NCBI GenBank assembly: GCA_038373885.1 | Contig: JAWZYV010013172.1 | Location: forward strand, 248,001 to 312,000 | Source: Cheiracanthium punctorium | Taxonomy: Eukaryota > Arthropoda > Arachnida > Araneae > Cheiracanthiidae | DNA length: 64,000 nt | Direction: 5' to 3' | Shown here: positions 34,893 through 44,589 of the stretch, in pieces | How positions within the stretch are numbered: position 1 is the stretch's first letter | Layout: every line of letters starts with the position of its first letter | Notes under the pieces: generated by a model | Database searches by the model: none | Told to the model about the DNA's origin: nothing | Seen by the model: only the letters and a program-made list of their open reading frames with translations | Made by a program: the position numbers and the translations under genes

Positions 34893-37190
34893 AATAAAAG
34901 AATTTTAAACTTAACTTTCTTTTAAACCTGCGTGAGAAAACCTCTAAAACTTCTTCTGCTGTGAAACGAATATTTCGGTGTATGTGCATCAGTGCCAAAC
35001 CTCAGCATTTAGAAGCATTTAGCCAGTTTTCCGTCATAGAGCTTCTTAGATAAGTTTTTATGCGGTGGAGTGCTGAAAAAGAACGCTCTGCTGTACTTGT
35101 TATGACCGGGTGGGTAGCAAGTATTTGTAAAAGAACTTTTATGTTCGGTAAATTTGATGCATTTTTATAAGCTTCTATTAGACTTCCATAGTGTCATCAG
35201 TAATATTTTCGCAAATTTGCTTCCATATAGCAAGTTCCCCTTTTAATGCCATAAAACATGCTGCTGTATCTTCTTTGTATAATTCCGCGCTAATCTTAAT
35301 TTTTTCAGTAGCTGCTTCTGTAAAATATTTTGAAATTATATTTTGCAAATTGCTGATCACTTCAAGATCCTTTCTTGGAAATCTATCTGTGATTTCACTG
35401 ATGAGAAAGTCTAATAACGGTAACCACAGTGTCATACGAAAGTGATCTTCAATTGTTTCTGCAGGAGTATTCGATCGATGTATTTGTTTCTTAGTTTTCC
35501 TTCGAATTTCGATTTCAACTTCCATTTCTTCAGCGATTTTCAGGGCTTCACTGTATGCCTGGTGGAAATGATTTTCGTTTCCACGATAATCCTTAAGGGT
35601 ATTCAACACGAGATCAACAAATTCGATAGCTTGACTTAAATTAATTTCAGGATCTCGTAACTGCCTGGCTAAAGGCAATGTTATTGCTAACAATCTGGAA
35701 AGCATTTCTAATGAAACAATAAAATCTGCAGATCTGATTGCATGTAACAGGGAAAAAAGCTGTACTGCTGAATTTCGTGTTGCAGTTGCTTAGTTTTTCC
35801 AAAATGAAAGGCAGGAAAACAACAATTTCCTTAAAATGAAGAACTGCAGCATGTCTTTCGACCCAGCGTATTTCACACAAATTTTTCAATTTATAGAAAT
35901 TGTTGTTTGAAATGATTGATTTTAGTTGCTCTTCTAGAAAAATTTTTCGTTGAGCAGACTCTCTGAAGAAGTTAGCAACAGCAGATATAACACCTACAGC
36001 ATTTCTTATACCATTAATGGCGCAAGCTTTGCTAAGTGCGAGATTTAATTTATGATTGGCACAATGATAATAAAATGCCAATGGCTGCTTCCTTAATATG
36101 AGAGCGTGAGCACCTTTAAATTTGCCACTCATATTCGAACCTCCGTCATAAGCCTGGCCTCTGCAATTGTCCATTGCTAATGTCAATTTTTCTATATGAT
36201 TCATGATTTCATTAGTAATATTTTCTCCTGTTGTGTCAGTCACCGTTATAAATTTTAAAAACTCTTCACTGATATTAAGAGTATCAATATCAAAAAATCG
36301 TATACACAATGTTAATTGTTCTGATATACTTATATCAGTGGTTTCGTCAGCAATCACTGTGAAGTATATCGACTTTTTCACTGAATCAATTATCTTGGAA
36401 GTAATAACGTCTCCACAACATTCAATAATTTCATTTTGTGTAGTTTTACTTATGTAAGTGGCGTTTTTTGCAGCCATTTCAATGTGATCACTTAGTATGC
36501 TATCACCAGCATCAATCCGAAATTTTAACAGAGCACGGAAATTTCCCTCTTCATTGCATCCATCATCTTCTGAGAATTTTTCTTTTTCAAGCACACCATC
36601 ATCTCTATGTCCTCGAAGAGGAATATTTTGTGATCCACACAACATAACCGTTTTGATGATTGGGAGCAATTTTTTTCTGTTTTCTTCTATTAATTTAACT
36701 CTTGCTGAATCCATTTGTGTGATTACATCCGTTGATTTTCTTTCAAAAATATGTAAGAAATTCTGCATAGCAGCCATATGTTTCTCTTGTGGTATTCCTT
36801 CTCAAGGTGATTAGTGATACTCGCTTTTGCCTTTTTAAATGTTGTTAATGGTTCGTTTACCAATTTTCCTAATTTGACGTTATTCGTGCCGCCTTCTCCC
36901 ATTCCAAATAATACACATGGTTTACAAAATCCTCCTTTCATCTTTTGACTGTAGCAAAGCCATACATTTTCAGTTAGCCAGCTTCTCTGAAAAGACCGCA
37001 TTTTTTTGTTCTCAGAAACTTGAGGGAAGCGAAAATTAGATGGGCGCACCCACGTACGCTTGCTCCATTCATATTTCTTTTCGTCAGTACAACTTTTACT
37101 TCTTTCCAAGTAATTCGCGATATCAAACGAATCAATAGAATCATCAATAAGAGGTGGTTCACATGAATCAGTAGAATTAATTTCCGACAT
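34890..37190 (-). pseudogene. hAT-family transposase with TTF zinc finger and DUF4371 (ZMYM1-like)
   Basis: Start chosen at the ATG at 37190 (MSEINSTD), because upstream codons look unrelated. Domain order on the minus strand: acidic N-terminus; TTF-type zinc finger with FQRSWLTENVWLCYSQ and GGFCKPCVLFG (36960-36880); DUF4371/RNase H-like region with MLCGSQNIPLRGHRDDG, VIADETTDIS and YDGGSNMSGKFKG (36777-35650); then RLLAITLPLARQL and a long helical region (35705-35178); and the C-terminal hAT dimerisation segment LPNIKVLLQILATHPV, TAERSFSALHRIKTYLRS (35160-35030). At least three frameshifts (near 36770, 35755 and 35180) and one stop (near 35000) break it. It would have been a cut-and-paste transposase; it lies within the 9.9-kb hAT and may be its own enzyme. 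Confidence 0.9.
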
Positions 37191-37262
37191 CTTCACTTTA
37201 TCAACAATTATCAACATTATCAAAACTAATTTCAAAGCATTCGGGAGAGTAAGGAAAGTCAT

Positions 37263-39083
37263 CCAGTTTCAAAATGGAAAACGAGATTACTAAAAGGAAC
37301 TTAAAATTAGTAAAAAGTTCCTAATAATATTGCTGCGCAATGCTGTTTAATCATAATGTGCAATCTAATTAAATAAATATTTAAATTCATTTTCAAATTG
37401 AAATTCAAACACATTTTAAAGAACAATTTTATTTACACCTTTTTTAATATTATATTCTGTAAGTTTATGTATATATTGCAAATATTCTACGTACTTGCAC
37501 TTTATCTTATTTGTAAGCAATTTTTATACCTGTATTAAAACACATGTTTATAACTTTTCTATTACCCCCCCCCCTCTTTTTTGTTTGAAATGAAGTTATT
37601 TTGTGTTTTATTAATCGTGTGAAACTTCTGCATTAACAGTGGAGATTAAGGTATTTCTAAAGATTGAAAGGTTAAAAATATAACTTTTCACTTTTTTCAA
37701 TTTCATAGTAGCGTGTTATACTTAGTCACCCAAAGTCTTTATGTCCCTTTTATCAGAAAAGTTATATTTGTATATTTTGTATCTGTTTGTAACTAGTATT
37801 GCATATGTATATTGAAAGTTAACAATTACGAAAAACAATATTATTATTCAGAAAAGAACAATGTAGAGATTTCACGGAGAGTTGTTGCTGAATGTATTTT
37901 ACGATATTGAGATTCTAAGAACAAAATAGTGACAATGTATAAGTCACAACTAATAAAAATTATTGTTCAATAATTTCCTAAACTTCTTCAACATTTGATA
38001 CCCAGAAAGGCCAAACCTTTTCCTTCCCATTCATTTCAGATTCTCAAACAGAAAAGAAAAGAGAGAAACATTCGATATATTTGTGACCAGTAGCGGCCTT
38101 CTATTTGAAGAATCCCGGATGCATTTGGGGCCCCCAAAATCACAAACCACTAGCGCAGCTTGCTGTATTTTTGACGATCATTATTTTATAAACCTCAATT
38201 ATTAATTAATATAAACTCCCTGAAACCAATATTTGTCCCTTGTGAGTGTTTCTGTCTTTGTGTATTTTGGTGTTTTTTGAGAAAGTACCCTAGGGCCCTC
38301 GAAGTTATTAATCAGGTCTCGCATGAGGGTCCGTGCCGTAGATTCTCTTCCTTTCTTGTCTTTCACATACACAGGTTTTCCAAGAATTCGATAATGACAT
38401 CTGTCCAGTACAGGCTAGTAACAAACAAGAGGCGACGGGTGTTTGGGTAGGGCTGTAAATCTTTCTTTATCTATTCTGTTACGAGTTTTCTTTTCTCCCG
38501 TCCTAGATAAGAGGCTTTTTAAATGATACTTTAGTTCTGGAAGGTGTAAAATGTCAAAATTTTACTAGCACTAAAAGCTCAAAAAGTGTACAGTTACTTT
38601 TGAATTGGGGGCCAAGGGGCCCCTATGAAGATGGGGCCCAGGAGTTTTGCATCAGCACCCCCCCCTTTCTGTGCAGGAAATCGGGCGTCTGTTCTTTATT
38701 TGAATTCCTGTTTTGATATGATACTTTTACCATTAGAAAATGCACGACTCAAACATTTTTTCGATCAAGGTCCGGTTCGGCCCGGAAGAAAAAAAAAAAA
38801 AAAAAAAAAAGGAGATAGGCTGGCCCGGCCGGGTACGGGTCTCGGGCAGATCTCTAGAGCAGATGCAACTGTGTGAATAAGCCGGGAAGGAGGAAAGAAT
38901 ATTCAAATATATTCCGTTCGTTTTCTCCCCTCATTTATATTTCCTTTTGCCTCTTTTCTCTTATAACTACACAAAAAAATTCTCTTATAATTTACACCAA
39001 AAAAGTTCGTTCTATATAGTGTAAACTGAATTCGTCTGGGGGGGGGCACGTGCCCCCGTGCCCCCTGGCTGAATCCGCCAATG
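37263..39083. other. Right part of the 9.9-kb hAT: TE fragments
   Basis: Contains a lone hAT end CAGTAGCGGCC at 38093, GGGGCCCC-rich fragments at 38133 and 38605-38640, a lone TAGAG-type end (CAGATCTCTA) at about 38856 beside GGCCCGGCCGGG, and an A-run at 38790-38810. The segment 37263-38090 is plain AT-rich sequence. None of these ends could be paired with a TSD. Confidence 0.5.
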
Positions 39084-40072
39084 TCTCGTTGTGCTCAATC
39101 TAAAGATTCCTATATCTATGGTTTTGATACCTTCAGCTGGTCGGATCAAAAGCTGTGGCTGGCCGGAGGTTGCCCATATGTGATTTATATAAATGATAAA
39201 TTTTATTGTTAGTGTCTTTTTTTTATGGTGATCTTCGAAAAATATATATTTTTCCTTAACTTTTGAAGGCCAGTGTAACAGCAGACTCTTATAATGCACT
39301 TTCTAATTCTTTATATTCAAGTTTATCAAATAATAATAATTATTTTATTTCTCCCATGAATCATTTTTTTAAATCTTTTTATAAGGAGTATGTTCAATAA
39401 AGGAGAAATTTCTCAGGAGCCGCAGCCCGAACACAATAGCGAATTTCAGAGCCCGAGTCCAAACCCCGGCTCGGCGAGCCCCGTCCCGTCTCTATCAGCG
39501 CACATGTTGGTGTTGTTGGTTGCAAAATTGGCAAGATGTTCCTTAATTCGGGGTTGGACAGAAAGGTATTTACAAAAGAAGACAGAATAATGTGAATGGA
39601 ATGATTTGACCCAGGTATCCAAGCTCATCATCCGTAGGCCATCTCACGTAGCTGCCAAAATTTAGCCGTAATTTCTAAGATTTTTCTTTTTTTTTTTCTG
39701 TCTGAACCACACAGATAGTAATTACAAGATTGAGCATTACAGGGATCGTACTATAAGCTCATTATTTTTAAGTCGCAACTGATATCATTGTCATTTTCTA
39801 CGCTACGCATTTAAAACTGCATTAGTAGTTAAATTAGGTTTAAAATGTCTGAATTACATAAAGGGCAAGGTAGTTTCGCAAATTTATATCAATTGTGCTA
39901 AGAACGGGTGTTTCAGCTAGTTTCTATATGAAATTTGAAGGAGGGGAATAGGTATGCAGAACAGAATTTATTAATCAGATTTTGAAAAGGAAACATGAAA
40001 CTGAACTCGAGGGTCCGCATACCTATGACGCCTAGAGCCCCCTCTTGCTTTAAATCTGCCACTGCCTGCTCC

Positions 40073-41164
40073 TGTTAGTACTGAGCGATTCTTTGCAGTA
40101 ACGCAAGTGTTTAGTAGTGATATTTTTCTAGTGACCGCCCGCCAAGTCAAATGTTCGAAATTATTAATAGCGACATTCCGGAGACATTAACTTCTTTTTT
40201 GGAGGAAGTGACTTTAAAAAACATTCACGTGTATTCTTCTTACACGTGATTCGCGTGTAAGAAGAGATACTGAAGACTTTGAAAACTTCTTGGGTGGTTT
40301 TTATTGCATGATCCTTTTTCTGTGATTGAAAAATAACTTCCATTGCAAGTGGAATCGACGACGTAAGTGGCCGTAAGGGAAGGGGGGCAAGGTAGGACAC
40401 TTCCCCCTCCCCCTGGAGATTTAGTATATTGTGTCATGATGTAAACAAATGTGCATCACAAAGCGAAAAAGGAACTCAATTTGTTACAAGTATGAAATCT
40501 GCCTCTCCTCTAGAAAAAAGTTTTGAAGTTTGCCCTCACCCCCCACAAAAAAGAGTTCTGTGGGTACATGTGGTCGTCGGAGCTGAAAAAATCCATTGTC
40601 ATAATGCTTATATTTATAGAAGAGGCAGAAGCTACAAGGAGCTTCCAGAAGAATTTATTTCTCGAAGATTACAGATAAAGCGGGAATTTTGATTACGTCA
40701 TAGAAGAGAAATATTAGGCTATTATGCAAGTTAATGCAGAAAATCTAACTTTAAAAGCCCCATTGGGAAAAACGCACCAAATGACCAAAATGTCGCCAAG
40801 CTTGGCGACTTTTTGCGAAATATCGCCAAATTTGGCGCCAAAAATAAGTCCCCTAAAATGAAGTTACCGAAGTCATACGACCAATATTTCTAGAGATTTC
40901 TAGAACCGCCATAGAAAATCAATGGGGAAACCAAAACCTCCGTATCTCCGGTTCTAGTTGACTAATTTTGATGCAACAAAAAGTGAAATTTAACTATTTG
41001 ATGCATAGAATACGAATTTTCAACTATTTTAAACCCCAGAACAGCGGGTTGCCCCGAAAATTCGTAACAGTATTAAATCTGTTTCATTGCTTTAAAAGCC
41101 AAACAACTTTATTTTATTTATTTATTTTGACTGCTAACCTTTAATATAATTTTTTTTTCAGAAA
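40073..41164. other. Interval right of the nest, no gene
   Basis: A perfect hairpin lies at 40235-40265 (TCTTCTTACACG / CGTGTAAGAAGA, 7-base loop). 40780-40850 has the GTCGCCAAGCTTGGCGAC palindrome and GCCAAATTTGGCGCC, similar to 46930-47290. The 87-codon ORF at 40429-40692 has no recognisable content. Confidence 0.55.
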
Positions 41165-41355
41165 TCTATATACATGAATGTTTGTGTGTGTGTGTGGGTG
41201 TGTATGACGTTGAAAAACTCCAAAACTGTTCGACTGCTCACCATGAAATTTGGTACACCTAGGTCCTTTATCATGGAGAAGGTTTTTATGCTATCCATTT
41301 TCCTCTAGCTCGCCGCTAGGTGGCGCTGCAGATCATCGAATTCTATTCAGCCTTT

Positions 41356-41661
41356 AGGTGGATTCATATCTGCCGCGTCGCATCGCAACCATGCCGTACT
41401 GTTTCGCCGTTTTGGACCGTTGGCTGTCCTCGCGGCGAGCTTGCCTTGCCACAAGTAAATACACCAATGCTCTTCTGTAATTGGCTGTAGCTGTAAAAGC
41501 TCTTCTGTAATTGGCTGTAGCTTTGCGGTCGCTGCGGAATATCTGTTCTAACCAGATAATGCGCAAGCCCTCGGCGCTCGCCGCGGGCGCCGTGTTGCTC
41601 CGCTACGTGACGTCATTGCGGCGTCTTAGCGGTGCGGTACGGCCAGTATGAATCCGGCTTT
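41356..41661. mobile_element. GC-rich MITE, possibly PIF/Harbinger type
   Basis: The ends GGTGGATTCATA and TATGAATCCGGC are inverted repeats, and similarity extends inward (TCTGCCGCG vs CTGGCCGTACCGC). The flanking triplets TTA and TTT would fit a TWA target, weakly. It is strikingly more GC-rich than its surroundings and contains a 31-bp duplication of GCTCTTCTGTAATTGGCTGT. The minus-strand 70-codon ORF over it is a by-product. Confidence 0.65.
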
Positions 41662-42255
41662 TTGCTATGAAAATACCGTTCAACCTGTTTTGACGAAAAT
41701 TGGTACGTATGGATATTTGAACACGGGGGATATTTTTACACTATTCGTTTTGCCTCGACGACTTGCCGCTAGAAGGCACTGCAATACGTGGAATTCTATT
41801 TCGTTCGACCGCTTGCTATGAAAATACGTTTAACCGATTTTCATGAAAATTAGTACATATGGATATTTGAAGACGTAGAATATTTTTACATTATCCCTTT
41901 TGCTATAACTTGCAGCTAGATGGCGCTGCAAAACGTCGAATTATATTCCGTTCAACCCTTTTGCTATGAAAATAACGTTCAACCGATTTTGATGAAAATT
42001 TGAACACATGGATATTAGAACATGGAAAATATTTTTATACCATCCATTTTGCAGTGACTTGCCGCTAGATGGCGCTGCAGCGGATCAACTTCTATACTGT
42101 TCGACTGACCGCCATAAAAAATTTTATACTTACACATTTGAGCATGGAGAATATATTCTAACTAATCATTTAGTTGTTACTCACTACTAGATGGCACTGC
42201 AGCGCATTATTACTTTAATTCACCATTAGATGGCAATGCAGCGCCCCAACTTCTT

Positions 42256-42291
42256 GACCGCACAATTGATCTGTATGAAAATTGTGCGGTC
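42256..42291. repeat. Perfect 12-bp-arm hairpin in the Helitron
   Basis: GACCGCACAATT and AATTGTGCGGTC separated by 12 bases. Found in only one unit of the tandem array, so it is not a family-wide feature. Confidence 0.8.
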
Positions 42292-43434
42292 TTGACTTGG
42301 ATAGATACTTGAACAAAAAGAATATTTTCGTGTTATCCATTTTTCTATAACTCGCCACTTCATTGTGCTGTAGCATATCATCACTTTAAATCGCCATTAG
42401 ATGGTGCTGCAACGTATCTACTTCTTACTTTAACTCGCCGCTAGATGATGCTGCAGCATATAAAGACTGTTCAACTGATCGCCATGAAAAGTAGTATAGA
42501 TAGATATTTGAACACGGAGAATATTTTGGAGTTCTCCATTTTGCTGCCATTAGATGTTATTTCAAATCAATAACTTCAGGACCGTTCAACTGATCGCCAT
42601 GGAAATTCGTATACATAGATTTTTGAACGGGAAGAATATTTTCGCCGCATCCGTTTTGCTATAACTCGCCTTTTGTACCGTTCAACCACTTTCTATGAAA
42701 ATGCCGTTTAACTGATTTGGATGAAAATAGGTACACACGGATATTTGAACACGGAGAATACTTTTACGCTTCCATTTTGCTATGACTTGCCGCTATATGG
42801 CGATGCAGCCCAATAACTTCAAAACTGTTCGACCTTAAAAATTGATAACCTTAGAAATTGGTGTACTTACACATATGAGCACAGAGAATATTTTTTTAGT
42901 ATTCATTTGGCTGTAGATCACCACTAGATGGCACTGCAGAACATTATTACTTTAACTCACCACTAGATAGTACTGCAGAAATCAGCTTCTTCATCGTTCA
43001 ATTGACCGCTCTGAAAGTTGATATACATACACATTTGAACACGGAAAATATTTTTGCGTAATCCATTTTCTATAACTAGCCCTTTCATGACGCTGTAGCG
43101 TATTATTATTTTAATTCGGCAATAGATGGCGCTGCAGCGTATCTTGGCCATTAAATTGTTTGCTATGAAAATTGGTACACATAGATATTTGAACATGAGA
43201 ATATTTTGATGCTATCCATTTTGCAATAACTTTGACAGTAGATGGCGGTGCGCAGAATCATCTTCTTCACCGTTCAAACGATCGCCATGAAATTCTATAT
43301 GCATGATTATTGAACACAGATAATATTTATGAAATATCCATTTAGCTGTATCGATTTATTATGATAAATAGTAATTACAACAAACCCAAATATAAAAAAT
43401 CTTTCTTTCCTGTGATAAGAATGGGGCCTCCAGC

Positions 43435-43602
43435 CAGGCGCGTAGCCAGGAAAATTTTTCGGGGGGGGGGGGATATGCGCCTGGAAAAAAATTTCAGGGG
43501 GGATATGAACTTATATGTGTATAAATAGACGGAATTTCATCACTAATCCAAACATTTCGGGGGGGGATATATCCCGATATCCCACCCCTGGCTACGCCCC
43601 TG
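43435..43602. mobile_element. hAT MITE, CAGG..GCGTAGCCAGG family, TSD CCTCCAGC
   Basis: Starts CAGGCGCGTAGCCAGG and ends CCTGGCTACGCCCCTG, with an exact 8-bp TSD CCTCCAGC (43427-43434 and 43603-43610). It landed 8 bp from the 3' terminus of the family 2 Helitron, so the Helitron end was split: hairpin on the left, CTAG on the right. Same MITE class as 5037-5206 and 47687-47852. Confidence 0.93.
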
Positions 43603-43807
43603 CCTCCAGCTAGTGTATGATAAAATAAAAAATAAAAAAATAAGGAGAAATATCTGACAATCAGATGCATGTAGCTATATTTTTAACCCCTTTTTTCCTT
43701 GTTATCTTTCTTTTTTTTTACTAGTATACTAACTATTAGAGGGGGAACGTAGCATTGTTTGAATAAGACTTAATCTGGATAGATCTAAACAGTTTTAAGG
43801 GAAGAAG

Positions 43808-43837
43808 TAAAATAATAATAATAATAATAATAATAAT
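43808..43837. repeat. (TAA)n microsatellite
   Basis: About nine uninterrupted TAA units. The interval 43614-44590 around it holds no gene or element I can name. Confidence 0.9.
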
Positions 43838-44589
43838 TTTGTTATTGTCTTTGGGAGTGCAGCATTTGATCGCAAGGTCAGAGATTTCGTAGTGCTCCAA
43901 GGTCTAGTTTTCAGTAACTAATTATTAAAGTGCCTTTTTTATCAATGCAATACTCTAATATAACTATAAAATGCCAAAAACGTTCAGCTAAAATACCGCG
44001 GGATATATTGACATGGGATTGCTCATCGCTTAGTTAGTTGTAAGGCGCTCGTTGAAAATTGATGATTATGACAAACATTTTACATTTAATATACACGAAA
44101 TATTTATTAACACGGTACATTGTTCTTAACCTGTATCTTGCTGTAGCAATAAACCTTTTCTATTTCTAAAACATCCTCTAATGTTACCATTACAAAATTA
44201 AAAGATGTCTCGAGTCAAAAAGTAAAAGCAACTCATGTGCTATGTGAAATGCTCCATTTAAACATTTCGGTCCTCCGTGGTTCAGCCAGAAAAAAAAAAA
44301 AATAGTTTGTTTATTTTAATCTCGTGGAAAACGTCAAATTATGTCATATCGAGAAGCTATTTAAAATCGCACAAATTGCAAATCTACTGTGATTTGACGT
44401 GAATTTTGTGTTAGAGTCTATCAATCTCAGGCAATTTTTAATTTATGACATCACGTTTTAGAATGCCGTAAAAGAAACCCCGTGAGTTCACCTGGTTAAT
44501 TCAGCCCCAGTTAGTTTTCTAACGAAGTAGTATTAAAACTTGGAAAGCGTTGAAAATTAAATAAAATAAAAAATGAAGAAAATCTGAAA

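Larger units (their letters stand above)
29188..39083. mobile_element. 9.9-kb hAT element, TSD TCTCGTTG
   Basis: The left end CAGTGGCGGATCCAG and right end CTGAATCCGCCAATG are inverted repeats (13 of 15), each followed inward by G- or C-runs. Exact 8-bp TSDs TCTCGTTG lie at 29180-29187 and 39084-39091. Inside are a smaller hAT with two Helitrons (30202-33624), a DUF4371/hAT transposase pseudogene (34890-37190), a 400-bp TIR element, and fragments. The transposase may belong to this element, as it is the right superfamily and size. TIRs resemble the outermost layer and the MITE at 58157-58411. Confidence 0.88.
10401..39275 (-). mobile_element. Tc1-like element, TIRs now 28.9 kb apart
   Basis: The left TIR CACTGGCTTCCAAAAGTTAA at 10401 and right TIR TTAACTTTTGAAGGCCAGTG ending at 39275 are inverted repeats with two mismatches, flanked by TA on both sides. 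The element is inserted in the TAGAG hAT, as shown by the empty-site paralogue at 57946-58761. Its transposase gene is read on the minus strand in at least three separated pieces (10607-10968, 24018-24085, 28718-28735). The N-terminal DNA-binding part is not seen, so it was lost before or during later insertions. Confidence 0.85.
10275..39494 (-). mobile_element. TAGAGATGAG hAT, second layer of the nest
   Basis: The left end TAGAGATGAGTTTTGGGCTC and right end CCGTCCCGTCTCTA match, in reverse, the right and left ends of the complete 816-bp copy at 57946-58761. The flanks are TCAGCGGC and TCAGCGCA (6 of 8). The sequence on both sides of the Tc1 insertion (10361-10400 and 39276-39330) aligns as one continuous stretch with the reverse complement of 58500-58620. 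That paralogue acts as an empty site and shows the two halves were once contiguous. Confidence 0.85.
10027..40064. mobile_element. Outermost hAT of a 30-kb nested transposon cluster, TSD CCTGCTCC
   Basis: The left terminus TAGTGGCGGATTT and right terminus AAATCTGCCACTG are inverted repeats (11 of 13 matching). Both are flanked by an identical 8-bp CCTGCTCC (10019-10026 and 40065-40072). Only about 240 bp on the left and 560 bp on the right belong to this element; the rest is later insertions. The 8-bp TSD marks it as hAT. The distance is extreme, so the assignment rests on the exact TSD and on every inner layer also closing consistently. Confidence 0.7.
41165..43613 (+). mobile_element. Helitron, family 2, interrupted by two MITEs
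   Basis: The 5' end TCTATATACATGAATGTTTG follows A (41164). The 3' end CTAG (43610-43613) precedes T, with a decayed hairpin CCTGTGATAAGAATGGGG upstream. The body is a tandem array of diverged units, each with CCGCTAGATGGCGCTGCAG, CGTTCAACTGATCGCCATGA-like, and GAACACGGAGAATATTTT blocks. It is the same family as 15112-16173. A MITE at 41356-41661 and a hAT MITE at 43435-43602 are inserted in it. No helicase. Confidence 0.88.

Noticed and set aside
10019..40080. Coincidence explanation for the outermost CCTGCTCC TSD, because TGCTCCTGTTAGT also occurs left of the nest at about 9993.
   Set aside because: The exact 8-mer abuts both termini and the termini are inverted repeats, so I keep the call, but with lower confidence than the inner layers.
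40235..40265. Hairpin TCTTCTTACACG / CGTGTAAGAAGA as a terminator or miRNA precursor.
   Set aside because: Arms of 12 bp with no associated gene or longer stem. Rho-independent terminators do not apply in this genome, and the stem is too short for a typical pre-miRNA.
41354..41566. 70-codon basic ORF with repeated TANYRRA.
   Set aside because: Explained by the 31-bp duplication in the GC-rich MITE.
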